In this document: in pieces, positions 56,634-64,000 of the stretch | How the letters are laid out: the number at the start of each line of letters is the position of its first letter | Numbering within the stretch: position 1 is the stretch's first letter | Position numbers and translations under genes: made by a program | Source: Paenibacillus alvei DSM 29 | GTDB taxonomy: Bacteria > Bacillota > Bacilli > Paenibacillales > Paenibacillaceae | Assembly: GCF_000293805.1 (NCBI RefSeq) | Contig: NZ_AMBZ01000022.1 | Coordinates: 62,001-126,000 of the forward strand | Length of the DNA: 64,000 nucleotides | Reading direction: 5' to 3' | Notes under the pieces: generated by a model | The model's input: the letters and a program-made list of their open reading frames with translations, nothing else | Told to the model about the DNA's origin: nothing | The model's database searches: none

Positions 56634-56978
56634 ATGAAAGTAGTCGCAAAAATTAATGAAGAAAATATTATCAGTCTAAATATAGAACTTGAAGTTGGTA
56701 CACTAAATCAATTAACATTCTTAGGGAACTATGAAAATGTTCGTAAAGCTTTGACTGAATCCGTTTTAAATCAAGCTAAAAATGGTGACAGACAAGGCGT
56801 TGAGGATACTCTCGAAGAGATGTACAAGCTTCGCTTTTGGGAAATTCTTGGCGTTGAGCAAGGAGCAATTGAAATTCGCGATGGTAAACTGTTCGGCTTG
56901 AATAAGAAGGTTGAACTAGATGATTCTTTGCAAGCGTTGGTTGATAGTACAAAGGTTTTTAAAGAATTAAATGAGTAA
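56634..56978 (+). CDS. Hypothetical acidic protein
   Basis: 114 residues, MKVVAKINEENIISLNIELE, beta-rich N-terminus, helical acidic C-terminus. AAGGAGGTTGTGAC start. Unknown function. Confidence 0.55.
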   Translation: MKVVAKINEENIISLNIELEVGTLNQLTFLGNYENVRKALTESVLNQAKNGDRQGVEDTLEEMYKLRFWEILGVEQGAIEIRDGKLFGLNKKVELDDSLQALVDSTKVFKELNE

Positions 56979-56992
56979 TATGTTTTGAAAGC

Positions 56993-57028
56993 GTGTCGTC
57001 ATCTATTGATGTTGACACAACTTGAATA
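56993..57028 (+). promoter_or_regulatory. Degenerate array promoter
   Basis: GTGTCG at 56993 and TGACACAA at 57013 keep the 20-base spacing but differ from both boxes. TTGACA also starts here, so sigma-A may use it instead. Confidence 0.35.
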
Positions 57029-57048
57029 CATATTATTGGAGGTACGTT

Positions 57049-57621
57049 ATGGGTAAATTACTATACTTGAACAAGCAAGATGAAGGAATTGCAAGATATA
57101 TGGATTCTGGTATCGACGCTTCCAAGCTACAAAAAGGCGTCGATTTTCATATTGCATCAATATTTCTAGTAGATGATAATTTTGAAGCTCATTCGCTAGG
57201 TGAATATATCGGAAAAAGTAGTAATGAATTGTTTCAAGGAGTCGAAAGCGGATATATTCAAGTTGCAAAAAAAATAGTTAGTGGTGTTACAGGGTTAATG
57301 GAAACACCATATAACAAAGGCGTTCCGTTTTATCGCGTAAAAGGTAATATTGACATCGACTTAGCGACTGATGTCGGATTGGGTGTTGTTCGATATCAAG
57401 GTGAATATTATCTGTATTCTCCAACTAGCGATGATGATCAGATGGATGCAATTATGGAAATGATTATGCTAAAAGTATATTTCCAGCTTATGAATCCAAA
57501 TGAAGTTGACCAGAAGCTTGCGGCATCATTCTCCAAGTTTCATAAAATGATATTAGTGAACATGACATCGAACGCACAGAAACATATCAACCGCTTAAAA
57601 GAAATTTTTGCTGGTGTGTGA
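57049..57621 (+). CDS. Hypothetical protein
   Basis: 190 residues, MGKLLYLNKQDEGIARYMDS, ATG 57049 six bases after GGAGG. Mixed alpha/beta; no motif. Its last codons GTG TGA form the first box of the next promoter. Confidence 0.55.
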   Translation: MGKLLYLNKQDEGIARYMDSGIDASKLQKGVDFHIASIFLVDDNFEAHSLGEYIGKSSNELFQGVESGYIQVAKKIVSGVTGLMETPYNKGVPFYRVKGNIDIDLATDVGLGVVRYQGEYYLYSPTSDDDQMDAIMEMIMLKVYFQLMNPNEVDQKLAASFSKFHKMILVNMTSNAQKHINRLKEIFAGV

Positions 57622-57655
57622 TTCATACACACTCCTGTACAATTATTTATGGGAG
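57616..57655 (+). promoter_or_regulatory. Array promoter (GTGTGA, 14, TGTACAA)
   Basis: Boxes at 57616 and 57636; first box is the Val-stop of the previous gene. TGTGTG/CACACA hairpin overlaps. Confidence 0.65.
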
Positions 57656-57661
57656 GTGTAA

Positions 57662-58117
57662 ATGTTGAGCGACGAAGAAGGATATGTTCGAGAGGAATGG
57701 GTATACGCTGGAATGCACGTTGGCAGTAAAGGTAAGAAGTCTTACGGTTGGGTGAATGTAAACGATCTGGAAGAAATCCACTGGTTCGACAAAAATCTCG
57801 TAACATCATCTGTAGGGAATATGTACTATGTGTATGTGAAGCATAAAGGTGAGGGTGCGCTTTCCGTAAGGACTAGTGGCGTAAATATGCCTGCATGGTT
57901 CGGAAGACTCGACAACAAGGAGAAGGTTAGAGAGTGGGCTATTCGAGACGAAGCCGCAAGACAGCAAGCGGCAACGAAGTCCATGAACACGAAGGCAAAC
58001 AAAGAAGCACCACTCGATGAAGAATTTGAAAAGATACATAGAATGTCGGCAAGACTAAACACAACTGAAAAGCTTGCATTGATTGCTAAGTTATCTGAAA
58101 TTATTTTAAGGGCGTGA
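57662..58117 (+). CDS. Hypothetical protein
   Basis: 151 residues, MLSDEEGYVREEWVYAGMHV. Aromatic beta-rich first half (SYGWVNVNDLEEIHWFD), helical charged tail with an Ala/Lys linker. Strong GGGAGGTG site. Unknown function. Confidence 0.55.
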   Translation: MLSDEEGYVREEWVYAGMHVGSKGKKSYGWVNVNDLEEIHWFDKNLVTSSVGNMYYVYVKHKGEGALSVRTSGVNMPAWFGRLDNKEKVREWAIRDEAARQQAATKSMNTKANKEAPLDEEFEKIHRMSARLNTTEKLALIAKLSEIILRA

Positions 58118-58123
58118 GTTGGT

Positions 58124-58321
58124 ATGATTATCGGCACAACGAAAAATGTTTTGGAGGAAGGAACTGATAGAGTTCTTCTAACAAAGGGTAGAGGTTATGG
58201 TGTAAAGAAGGATGGAGATACAATCACAATAGTTCATAATGATATTGGTGAGCCTATGGTCGTTTCGACAAATGGCGTTAGCAAAGAGTTTCGTGAAAAA
58301 TTTGTAGTATATGAAGGGTGA
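58124..58321 (+). CDS. Small beta-rich hypothetical protein
   Basis: 65 residues, MIIGTTKNVLEEGTDRVLLT. Starts six bases after the stop of the previous gene and is likely co-translated. Unknown function. Confidence 0.5.
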   Translation: MIIGTTKNVLEEGTDRVLLTKGRGYGVKKDGDTITIVHNDIGEPMVVSTNGVSKEFREKFVVYEG

Positions 58322-58323
58322 GC

Positions 58324-58360
58324 GTGGGGTTCTCTCACGCTCTTGTACAATTATATATGA
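58324..58360 (+). promoter_or_regulatory. Array promoter overlapping a terminator hairpin
   Basis: Boxes at 58324 and 58344. GAGCGTG ... CACGCTC-TT forms a hairpin ending at TGTACAA, and GAGGTGA of the next gene follows within ~15 bases of the second box. Confidence 0.7.
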
Positions 58361-58370
58361 GGTGACGGTG

Positions 58371-58718
58371 ATGAACTACAACAAAATAAACAAGATTATG
58401 CTTTCTAATGACGATGCAGTGAAGATTGTCGAATGGGATAGAGATAATCACAAACGGTTCTCTTCTATTGAATTTCCCCTGTCAGAAGGGGTATTGCTGG
58501 TGTCTGGATATGTTGAAATGTTCAATATGAATCTTACGACAGGTGTGTACTTCAAGATTGAATCTGATGGGGTTTCTTTTTCCATTCTTGATTGGGAGTC
58601 TAGGAAACAGCTTGCATCATATAAGATGGACGTGAGCATGGCTGAAACAGGGAAATTTTCTAACGTTGTTGTATATCAACAAGGAGTGACAGAGGAAATG
58701 TTGGAGAAGGATTTTTAA
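58371..58718 (+). CDS. Hypothetical protein
   Basis: 115 residues, MNYNKINKIMLSNDDAVKIV, beta-rich (TTGVYFKIESDGVSFSILDW). Leaderless-like short 5' end directly at GAGGTGACGGTG. Unknown function. Confidence 0.55.
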   Translation: MNYNKINKIMLSNDDAVKIVEWDRDNHKRFSSIEFPLSEGVLLVSGYVEMFNMNLTTGVYFKIESDGVSFSILDWESRKQLASYKMDVSMAETGKFSNVVVYQQGVTEEMLEKDF

Positions 58719-58737
58719 AAACCAAGCACACTTGGTT

Positions 58738-59049
58738 ATGTCAACATTCCAGTACATGAACCATCATAAGCATGTAGTTGAATCAAAGACAGTGAGAACG
58801 TCTACGACTAAGAAAGCCAAGCATAAAAGCGGTGGCAAGAATCGAGTCGTTAAACTATCGAGTGTGGAGTACAGATTTAATTTTGCCAAAGAAAATACTG
58901 GCGAAAAAAGAGGATATGAAAGGAAAACAGAATCTTGGCATCAGAAAGGATTCTGGCGCTTTTATAAAAAGAGTGGCAAGTCTGTATGGATTGCTGAACA
59001 AATTAAGGGTAGCGGTAAGAATATTGAACCTAAGACATATAAGATGTAG
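58738..59049 (+). CDS. Small basic protein
   Basis: 103 residues, MSTFQYMNHHKHVVESKTV, strongly basic with a HQKGFWRFYKKSGKSVWIAE end that recalls a basic C-terminal motif of phage and plasmid proteins. No Shine-Dalgarno; a hairpin AACCAAG/CTTGGTT covers the start, so translation may be regulated or the true start may be elsewhere. RNA or DNA binding is plausible. Confidence 0.45.
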   Translation: MSTFQYMNHHKHVVESKTVRTSTTKKAKHKSGGKNRVVKLSSVEYRFNFAKENTGEKRGYERKTESWHQKGFWRFYKKSGKSVWIAEQIKGSGKNIEPKTYKM

Positions 59050-59059
59050 TTTCATCCCG

Positions 59060-59124
59060 AAGAACTTGTGCTACAATTAAGTATATGAACAGATATTCAT
59101 ATCTTCAATTGGGTTCAAGTTCTT
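59060..59124 (+). terminator. Terminator
   Basis: AAGAACTTG / CAAGTTCTT with an inner TATATGAA/TTCATAT arm, then TTTTT. Confidence 0.75.
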
Positions 59125-59134
59125 TTTAATATGC

Positions 59135-59172
59135 ATGGGAATTATAAAATGATTTGTACAACTATAAATGAG
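59135..59172 (+). promoter_or_regulatory. Array promoter (ATGGGA, 14, TGTACAA)
   Basis: Boxes at 59135 and 59155; first box begins with A instead of G. Precedes the gene at 59198. Confidence 0.6.
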
Positions 59173-59197
59173 AACATATTCGAGAGGGGCAGATAAT

Positions 59198-60004
59198 ATG
59201 GCAGGACAATTGGAAAGAGTAATGTGGGGATTTGATCACTATATCAATGACAAGGCTCTTAAAGAGCAGTTTCAAGAGTTATATGCGAAGGTTGTAGAAG
59301 AGAACAAGAATAATGTAATCGCCTTCATTCCTGTTGGTCAAGTTGATTGTGATAAGCTTGATATCAGCAACTATAATTGGATTGAGGATTACGAAATTAA
59401 CTCTGGTACTCGTAAATATGAAGATGACGAGTTTGATACGGAAGTTGAATATATTGCTCATATTAAAACAAAAGCTGATGAGAAGTTCGGAAAATATGAA
59501 ATCAAAGAACAGCCAAATGATGATGAAGAAGATGACCATAGCACGATTCACGCAATTTATGATGACGAAGGCGAAGAGGTTGATTGGGAATACCTTGAAG
59601 GCGAAGCAAAGGAAACGATTGAACGATTGAAGCAAGATTGGATTGAGGAGCAGCCTGAATTTGAAGACCTTGAAATGGAATACCATGAAATTTACTGGAA
59701 CACTGTATGGCGGTTTAACAATCACTTAGATAGAGAAGTCGCTAACAAGATTGGTCTTGGTCATCTTGCAATGAATGAATCTGGCGATGAATACTTGTTC
59801 CTTTTAGGTTGTGGTATGGACTTGACTCCAAAGATTGTCGCATATCAAGCATTGACGCATGGCTATATCGATGAGTCATATTTGCGATACTTCCAAAGCG
59901 ATATAAGCTATACTAAACATGTTATGGGTCAAAGTGTTTGGAATGAAGTGATTGAAAAGCTTGATATTAAGAGATTTTTTGAAGAAGAAGGGTCTGGTGT
60001 GTGA
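59198..60004 (+). CDS. Hypothetical very acidic protein
   Basis: 268 residues, MAGQLERVMWGFDHYINDK, ATG 59198 after GAGAGGGGC. Acidic throughout (QPNDDEEDDHST, DDEGEEVDWEYLEGEA), which suggests a nucleic-acid mimic or protein-interaction role; unknown. Confidence 0.55.
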   Translation: MAGQLERVMWGFDHYINDKALKEQFQELYAKVVEENKNNVIAFIPVGQVDCDKLDISNYNWIEDYEINSGTRKYEDDEFDTEVEYIAHIKTKADEKFGKYEIKEQPNDDEEDDHSTIHAIYDDEGEEVDWEYLEGEAKETIERLKQDWIEEQPEFEDLEMEYHEIYWNTVWRFNNHLDREVANKIGLGHLAMNESGDEYLFLLGCGMDLTPKIVAYQALTHGYIDESYLRYFQSDISYTKHVMGQSVWNEVIEKLDIKRFFEEEGSGV

Positions 60005-60018
60005 TATGACACATCAGA
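59993..60018 (+). terminator. Terminator
   Basis: TCTGGTGTGT / ACACATCAGA hairpin overlapping the stop codon, then TTTTTC. Confidence 0.75.
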
Positions 60019-60115
60019 TTTTTCTTTTGAAAATAACTAAAAGTTTCTTTAAACAATGTATACAGGGCAATTTTCTGTGCTATAATGTTTGTAGTAATTG
60101 CAAGGGGGTTGTAGC

Positions 60116-60274
60116 TTGCAAAAAGTATTAGAACGTATAGAGAACTTCTTAAATAGAATATGCGATACCCATCATAAGATATTAGGGTATCCGCTAAATA
60201 AGAATGTTTTTGTTGCATATGTTTGGCTCTTTATGATCGGAATATTTGTCGCATTAATTACTGGTGGAAAGTAG
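60116..60274 (+). CDS. Small membrane protein
   Basis: 52 residues from TTG 60116 (AAGGGGGTTGTAGC). A C-terminal transmembrane helix (VFVAYVWLFMIGIFVALIT). A sigma-A-type TATAAT lies at 60081. Unknown function. Confidence 0.5.
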   Translation: MQKVLERIENFLNRICDTHHKILGYPLNKNVFVAYVWLFMIGIFVALITGGK

Positions 60275-60299
60275 AAACCTAAGAAAGTTTTAGAAGATC

Positions 60300-60335
60300 G
60301 TGTGAATTTGCAGATAAGCTGTACAACTATAGACG
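60300..60335 (+). promoter_or_regulatory. Array promoter (GTGTGA, 14, TGTACAA)
   Basis: Boxes at 60300 and 60320; last copy of the array, preceding the DUF262 gene. Confidence 0.65.
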
Positions 60336-60365
60336 AAATCGTAAATCGAAGGGAGAAAATAAATC

Positions 60366-62027
60366 ATGGCTACCCAAAAAACAACTGGTATTCGGAAACC
60401 ACAAGTTGCTGGAAAGACAAAAGCGAAAGCGAAAGAGAAAGAGAAAGATGGTGCAGTTGCAGTACAAGATCCACAACAAGTTATTGTTCAAGGTGAAGGC
60501 GAAAATGAAAATCCTGTAGAAGCTGGAACTAACAACGAACAGCTTGTCGAAGATAACGTTAATGTTGAAAATCAAGAGCCGCAAAATCCTTCTGACAGTG
60601 ACGAAAACAAAGGTGAAACAGATAGAAAAGATGCTGGTTCTGAAATTTCTGACGAAGAATGGGACAAAGGAAAGCGCGATGGTTTCATAGAAGAAAACGA
60701 AGATGAAAATGAAGGTGTACAGCTTAAATTAAAAGATGATGGTGATATTGCAGAGGAAGAAAAGAAGGAAGGCTCTAATCCAATGTTGAAAGATATAGAG
60801 AAGAAAGAAGAAATTGTTCCTTTCTCTCGCAAGACTAAGCTTGAATATTCTTCAAGCAATGTAAGCATCAAGTCGCTATTCAAGGAGTGGAAGAAAGACC
60901 AGTTAATCAAAGCTAATCGCGAGCAAGAAGTTGAGCAAGCGATAAAAGATGGGAAACCTATTCCTGAGTGGGAAGACGAAACAACACTTCGCTTCGACCT
61001 TGCTATTCAGCGTAACGAAGCTTGGTCTGACTACCAGAAAAGCGACCTAATTCATACCATTCTATATGGGTACTATGTGTTCCCTGTGTTAGTACAAGAT
61101 TCGAACGATGGCAAGAAGTGGTTCCTAGATGGTAAACAGCGTATCACAACGTTGATGACTTATATTAATGGAGAATGGGCTTTGAGCAAGAAGACAAAGA
61201 CAGTCTATGGACATAAGATCGCTACAATGAAGTTTAAAGACTTGACTGAGGAAATGCAGGATGAGATTTTGGATAGAACGATAACTTTGGTTCGCATGAA
61301 GAACATGACAGAACCAGAGCGCGATGAAATGTTCGTTAAGCAAAATTCGGGTTCGCCACTCACTCGGATCGAACTTACTCGCGCCATGCATAGCGAACTT
61401 ATTTCGTCTATCAACCAATTGTCTAAGATTCCATTCTTCAAGGATGATGTTGAGTTGTCGAAGAAAGCGCGTGATCGCTTTGTAGACCAAGAAATTATTC
61501 TGCAAATTGCGATGTTGTTCGAAGAAGGAAAAGAAAAGATCAAAGGTTTTGGTGCAGGACATATTCAAGAGTATGTACTTCGCTTAAAAGAAGCTGAGAA
61601 GACAATCTCAGATGAATTAATGCAACGTTTTGAAGATGATGCAACATATCTCACGCTTGCATTTGAGGAATATGAGATGGATGACATCAAAAAGGCATTG
61701 AAGAAGATTCATGTTCCAATAATCTTCTATGTAGCTGAGACTGCTATAAAAGAGAATCTTCAACCTAAACTTTTCGGTGACTTCATTCGTAGTTTCTTGA
61801 TTTCCAATTACAGCGTGGAAAGCAAGTATGGTAAGTCGTGTCAATCTGGTTCTTCCAAGAAAGAAAATGTTTTGACGCGTCTTGATGAAATGTCTGCATC
61901 ACTAGAATCCTTCTTGAAGATGGTTAAAGAAGCCGCGACTATGGAAGAAGGGGTAAAAGCTTTCGATAAACATCTTGCAGATATTAATGGAATTGAACGA
62001 CAAATGGATACTGATGATATTGAGTAA
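60366..62027 (+). CDS. DUF262 (ParB/GmrSD N-terminal type) protein with acidic extension
   Basis: 553 residues. Residues 1-165 are basic then very acidic and disordered (NPSDSDENKGETDRKD, SDEEWDKGK). From ~200 the DUF262 fold appears: FDLAIQRNEAWSDYQKSDLI, GYYVFPVLVQDSND, WFLDGKQRITTLM and FVKQNSGSPLTRIELTRAM. DUF262 proteins are ParB-like nucleotide-using enzymes found in GmrSD-type restriction and defence systems. No second nuclease domain is seen. A DNA-modification, defence or counter-defence role is possible. GGGAGAAAATAAATC start. Confidence 0.7.
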   Translation: MATQKTTGIRKPQVAGKTKAKAKEKEKDGAVAVQDPQQVIVQGEGENENPVEAGTNNEQLVEDNVNVENQEPQNPSDSDENKGETDRKDAGSEISDEEWDKGKRDGFIEENEDENEGVQLKLKDDGDIAEEEKKEGSNPMLKDIEKKEEIVPFSRKTKLEYSSSNVSIKSLFKEWKKDQLIKANREQEVEQAIKDGKPIPEWEDETTLRFDLAIQRNEAWSDYQKSDLIHTILYGYYVFPVLVQDSNDGKKWFLDGKQRITTLMTYINGEWALSKKTKTVYGHKIATMKFKDLTEEMQDEILDRTITLVRMKNMTEPERDEMFVKQNSGSPLTRIELTRAMHSELISSINQLSKIPFFKDDVELSKKARDRFVDQEIILQIAMLFEEGKEKIKGFGAGHIQEYVLRLKEAEKTISDELMQRFEDDATYLTLAFEEYEMDDIKKALKKIHVPIIFYVAETAIKENLQPKLFGDFIRSFLISNYSVESKYGKSCQSGSSKKENVLTRLDEMSASLESFLKMVKEAATMEEGVKAFDKHLADINGIERQMDTDDIE

Positions 62028-62106
62028 ATAGTATTAAAATCACATAAATATAAAACAAAAGGCAAATAAAAGCGCATAAGTACTCATAACATCTTAGATT
62101 TTTTTT

Positions 62107-62135
62107 GGGTATTGAGGGAAATGGTCTCAATACCC
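62107..62135 (+). terminator. Terminator
   Basis: GGGTATTGAG / CTCAATACCC hairpin, then TTTGCC; eight T also lie 5' of it. Confidence 0.75.
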
Positions 62136-62136
62136 T

Positions 62137-62165
62137 TTGCCTTTTATACATACATAGATTATAAT
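62137..62165 (+). promoter_or_regulatory. Sigma-A promoter of the repressor-like gene
   Basis: TTGCCT, 17 bases, TATAAT. The ~95-base leader contains ATGCCAAAAAGAAAAGG (62203) and ATGCCAAAAAAACTAGG (62229), loosely like the operator motif and possible autoregulatory sites. Confidence 0.7.
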
Positions 62166-62259
62166 AGTCTCATACTCGGAACAGTAAATTGTTGAGCAGG
62201 AGATGCCAAAAAGAAAAGGCAAAGGTAAATGCCAAAAAAACTAGGGAGTGTAATCTGTC

Positions 62260-63285
62260 ATGATGTTCAACACATACAATATGAAAATAAAAGCTCTATA
62301 TCTTGAAAAGTTTGAAAATCAAGATACAAAGGATGTTTATGCTAGATTGTTTAGAAAGTCCTTTGAAACAGAAGAAAGTATGCAAAAAGATATTTACGAT
62401 TTCAACGATGAGGAGTTTGAGAATTTCTTTGTAAATACACTGAAACCACGCACTAAAGAAAGTGCGCGTACATATTGTAACGTTCTAGCGGCATATGTAC
62501 AGTGGGCAATAGATAATAAGTACTCTCACCAGCTAATAAATCCTATAAAAAGAAGACAAGAGTACTTTTATGAATTTGTACAAAGTGCTACAAAGATGTA
62601 TTTTTCTTTCGAAGAGAAAAAGGCGATTATAAGCACACTAATGAATAAACAAGATAGTTTTATAATTGAAGGTTTGTGGAATGGGATACAAGGTTCTAAG
62701 GTTTGTGAGTTAGTGAATTTAAGAATAGATGATATTGATGCAGTAAACAACGAAATTAAGCTACGTAACGACAAAGGTGAAATAACTAGAGTATTAAAAG
62801 TAGATAATGAAAGCAATGTAATAGAAATGGCAATACTAGCTAACAAGGAACGACAATATTATAAAATGAATGGAAGCGTGGATTACGCTCCAAATATTAA
62901 AGAATACATTGAACTGGGTTCTTCAAGATATGTACTAAAAAGTGCAAATATGAGCCGCAAAGTTAGCATGGACGGAGGTGAAAAAATAAGTCATTATACG
63001 GTTTATAACCGTTTAGAAATGGTAAGACAGTTAGAAGAAATGGAAGAATATACAGATGCATTAACGACCAAGTACATCGTGCGTAGTGGCATGATATATA
63101 TGGCGTTGCGTTTATATGAGCGAGATGGAGAATTAGGTAGATCACAAATCGATGAGATTTGTGTAAAATTCAATATGAAGTATAAATGGTCATTGCGTGA
63201 CTTCTTGAACTTAGACACACTTAACGAATTGTATCCGTCCGAAATGAAAAGAATACAAATACAGAAAATCGCAATGGATGAGTAA
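62260..63285 (+). CDS. mrpR-like: MrpR/YopR-like repressor with tyrosine-recombinase fold
   Basis: 341 residues. The layout is a tyrosine recombinase (N-terminal core-binding domain ~30-100; catalytic-type domain ~120-330 with GIQGSKVCELVNLRIDDID), but the canonical catalytic Arg, H-x-x-R and Tyr are not found. SPbeta MrpR (YopR) has this fold without catalysis and is the master repressor of lysogeny. The gene has its own sigma-A promoter and lies outside the array, as expected of a repressor. It may bind the dispersed GCCNAAGAAAGTAC motif. Confidence 0.65.
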   Translation: MMFNTYNMKIKALYLEKFENQDTKDVYARLFRKSFETEESMQKDIYDFNDEEFENFFVNTLKPRTKESARTYCNVLAAYVQWAIDNKYSHQLINPIKRRQEYFYEFVQSATKMYFSFEEKKAIISTLMNKQDSFIIEGLWNGIQGSKVCELVNLRIDDIDAVNNEIKLRNDKGEITRVLKVDNESNVIEMAILANKERQYYKMNGSVDYAPNIKEYIELGSSRYVLKSANMSRKVSMDGGEKISHYTVYNRLEMVRQLEEMEEYTDALTTKYIVRSGMIYMALRLYERDGELGRSQIDEICVKFNMKYKWSLRDFLNLDTLNELYPSEMKRIQIQKIAMDE

Positions 63286-63303
63286 TTTCCTCCATTGCGA
63301 TTT
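63266..63303. terminator. Shared bidirectional terminator
   Basis: AAATCGCAATGGA / TCCATTGCGATTT hairpin between convergent genes ending at 63285 and 63306, overlapping the first stop codon. Confidence 0.75.
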
Positions 63304-63305
63304 TC

Positions 63306-63740
63306 TTAAATTTCAGGATAATCAACAACGTTAAACATGAATGAAATAATAAATACCATAATAATGACTAATAAAGTAATTACTAATATCACTGTTCGTG
63401 AATACCATTTGGCTCTGGTAAGGGAAAGCTTTGCCTTTTTTCGACTAGCTAAGTGTAGTGCATATATTAATTCGATTCTCTCTAAAAATGTTCTTGGATA
63501 TTTGAAATCATATTGAACTATTCCTTTATATTCATTTTTCTGGAATACGAGACATTTGAGTTTATCAGAAAATATATAATTCCACTTTACAAGGTATGCT
63601 ATTCGAAGTTGACCAAGAAAGTACCCTAAAAGGAGAGTGCAAACTATCATGAGAAAATCTTCTATTCTAACAGCGGCTTTAAAGCCCCATATGTTTGCAA
63701 GCATGTCAATGAATTTTTTTTCTACACTGAATATCTCCAT
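63306..63740 (-). CDS. Membrane protein
   Basis: 144 residues with two predicted transmembrane helices (IEDFLMIVCTLLLGYFLG near 27-44; TVILVITLLVIIMVFIISF near 116-134) and a basic middle loop. Encoded just downstream of a possible XRE regulator on the minus strand. Unknown function; a lysogeny or exclusion protein is possible. Confidence 0.55.
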   Translation of the reverse strand: MEIFSVEKKFIDMLANIWGFKAAVRIEDFLMIVCTLLLGYFLGQLRIAYLVKWNYIFSDKLKCLVFQKNEYKGIVQYDFKYPRTFLERIELIYALHLASRKKAKLSLTRAKWYSRTVILVITLLVIIMVFIISFMFNVVDYPEI

Positions 63741-63755
63741 TTTAACTTTATCCTT

Positions 63756-64000
63756 TCATTCAAGGTTGTTTCTTTTAAGAAAATCTGTATATACACTGTA
63801 CACTTCTTCATATAGTTCTTCCCTCATTTTTTCGTCTTTAACCTTCTTGTACAATTCTCCAAGAAGTTCCTTGAAACCATCATGTTCATTGATGACATTT
63901 TTGACATTACTTTGTACCGAAGGGTGTATTTTGTCCAATGTCTTAAAGAGCAAATCTTCATCTAATTTCAGAATCTGAGCTAGTTTCAATATCACTTCAT
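63756..64000 (-). CDS. Partial protein at the right edge, possible XRE regulator C-terminus
   Basis: The frame is open to the window edge. AQILKLDEDLLFKTLDKIHPS resembles the segment that follows an XRE helix-turn-helix in lysogeny regulators, and the rest is helical (FKELLGELYKKVKDEKM). The DNA-binding part would lie outside the window. Confidence 0.45.
   Translation of the reverse strand, partial: EVILKLAQILKLDEDLLFKTLDKIHPSVQSNVKNVINEHDGFKELLGELYKKVKDEKMREELYEEVYSVYTDFLKRNNLE

Noticed and set aside
45310-60340. CRISPR array as the source of the regular repeats
   Set aside because: Repeats are promoter-sized, irregularly spaced by genes and lack spacers or cas genes.
63611-63625. GACCAAGAAAGTACC, another operator-like match
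   Set aside because: It lies inside a membrane-protein gene, with two mismatches and no nearby promoter.

Overview
The window looks like part of an SPbeta-type temperate siphophage that is maintained as a plasmid (a phage-plasmid) in a low-GC Gram-positive host. Four predicted proteins recall SPbeta proteins: a YonK-like small protein, a YonN-like HU, a YomM-like tyrosine recombinase inside the structural block, and a YopR/MrpR-like inactive recombinase that would be the repressor. A secreted protein with a copper-amine-oxidase N-terminal-type domain points to Paenibacillaceae (Paenibacillus or Brevibacillus). The host call is an inference; no rRNA, tRNA or CRISPR was seen.

Layout. 1-32.6 kb, minus strand, read right to left, is the virion block: zinc-ribbon small-terminase candidate, large terminase, portal, protease/scaffold with an internal scaffold start, decoration-like protein, HK97-type capsid, connector-type proteins, major tail protein, tail-assembly proteins, recombinase, tape measure, Dit, baseplate proteins, a 1611-residue tail-associated protein, the secreted protein and a PAAR-like tip. 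30.9-37.2 kb, also minus, carries a P-loop protein, a phosphoesterase, YonK-like, a 47-residue basic protein, HU, a zinc-ribbon protein and a RecD2-type helicase. 37.4-44.0 kb is a plasmid-maintenance block: tyrosine recombinase, an AT-rich palindrome, a split winged-helix Rep-like gene, a ParM-type actin with a ParR-like partner, and a second winged-helix Rep-like gene preceded by iteron-like repeats. 44.0-45.15 kb has no gene. 45.2-60.4 kb, plus strand, is an array of small, mostly unrecognised early-type genes, many with their own promoter. 60.4-64 kb holds a DUF262 protein, the MrpR-like repressor and two minus-strand genes.

Main discovery candidate. In 45.3-60.4 kb I count 24 copies of a bipartite element, GTGKGR then exactly 14 bases then TGTACAA (or a close variant), plus one 22-base variant and one degenerate copy. 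Each lies just upstream of a Shine-Dalgarno, and several overlap the stop codon or terminator of the gene before. Near the head of the array is a gene whose C-terminal half resembles sigma regions 2 and 4. The simplest reading is a phage sigma factor with its own regulon. Inside the array two stem-loops share an almost identical pyrimidine loop complementary to the leader/SD motifs of the array mRNAs, a candidate trans-acting RNA. A second dispersed motif, GCCNAAGAAAGTAC, overlaps sigma-A-like promoters and may be the operator of the MrpR-like repressor.

Quality warning. About 13 reading-frame breaks (six in the tape-measure gene alone) all sit at short A or T runs, and nearly all are repaired by adding one base. 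Assembly or basecalling error is the leading explanation; I annotate both the visible fragments and the presumed whole genes.
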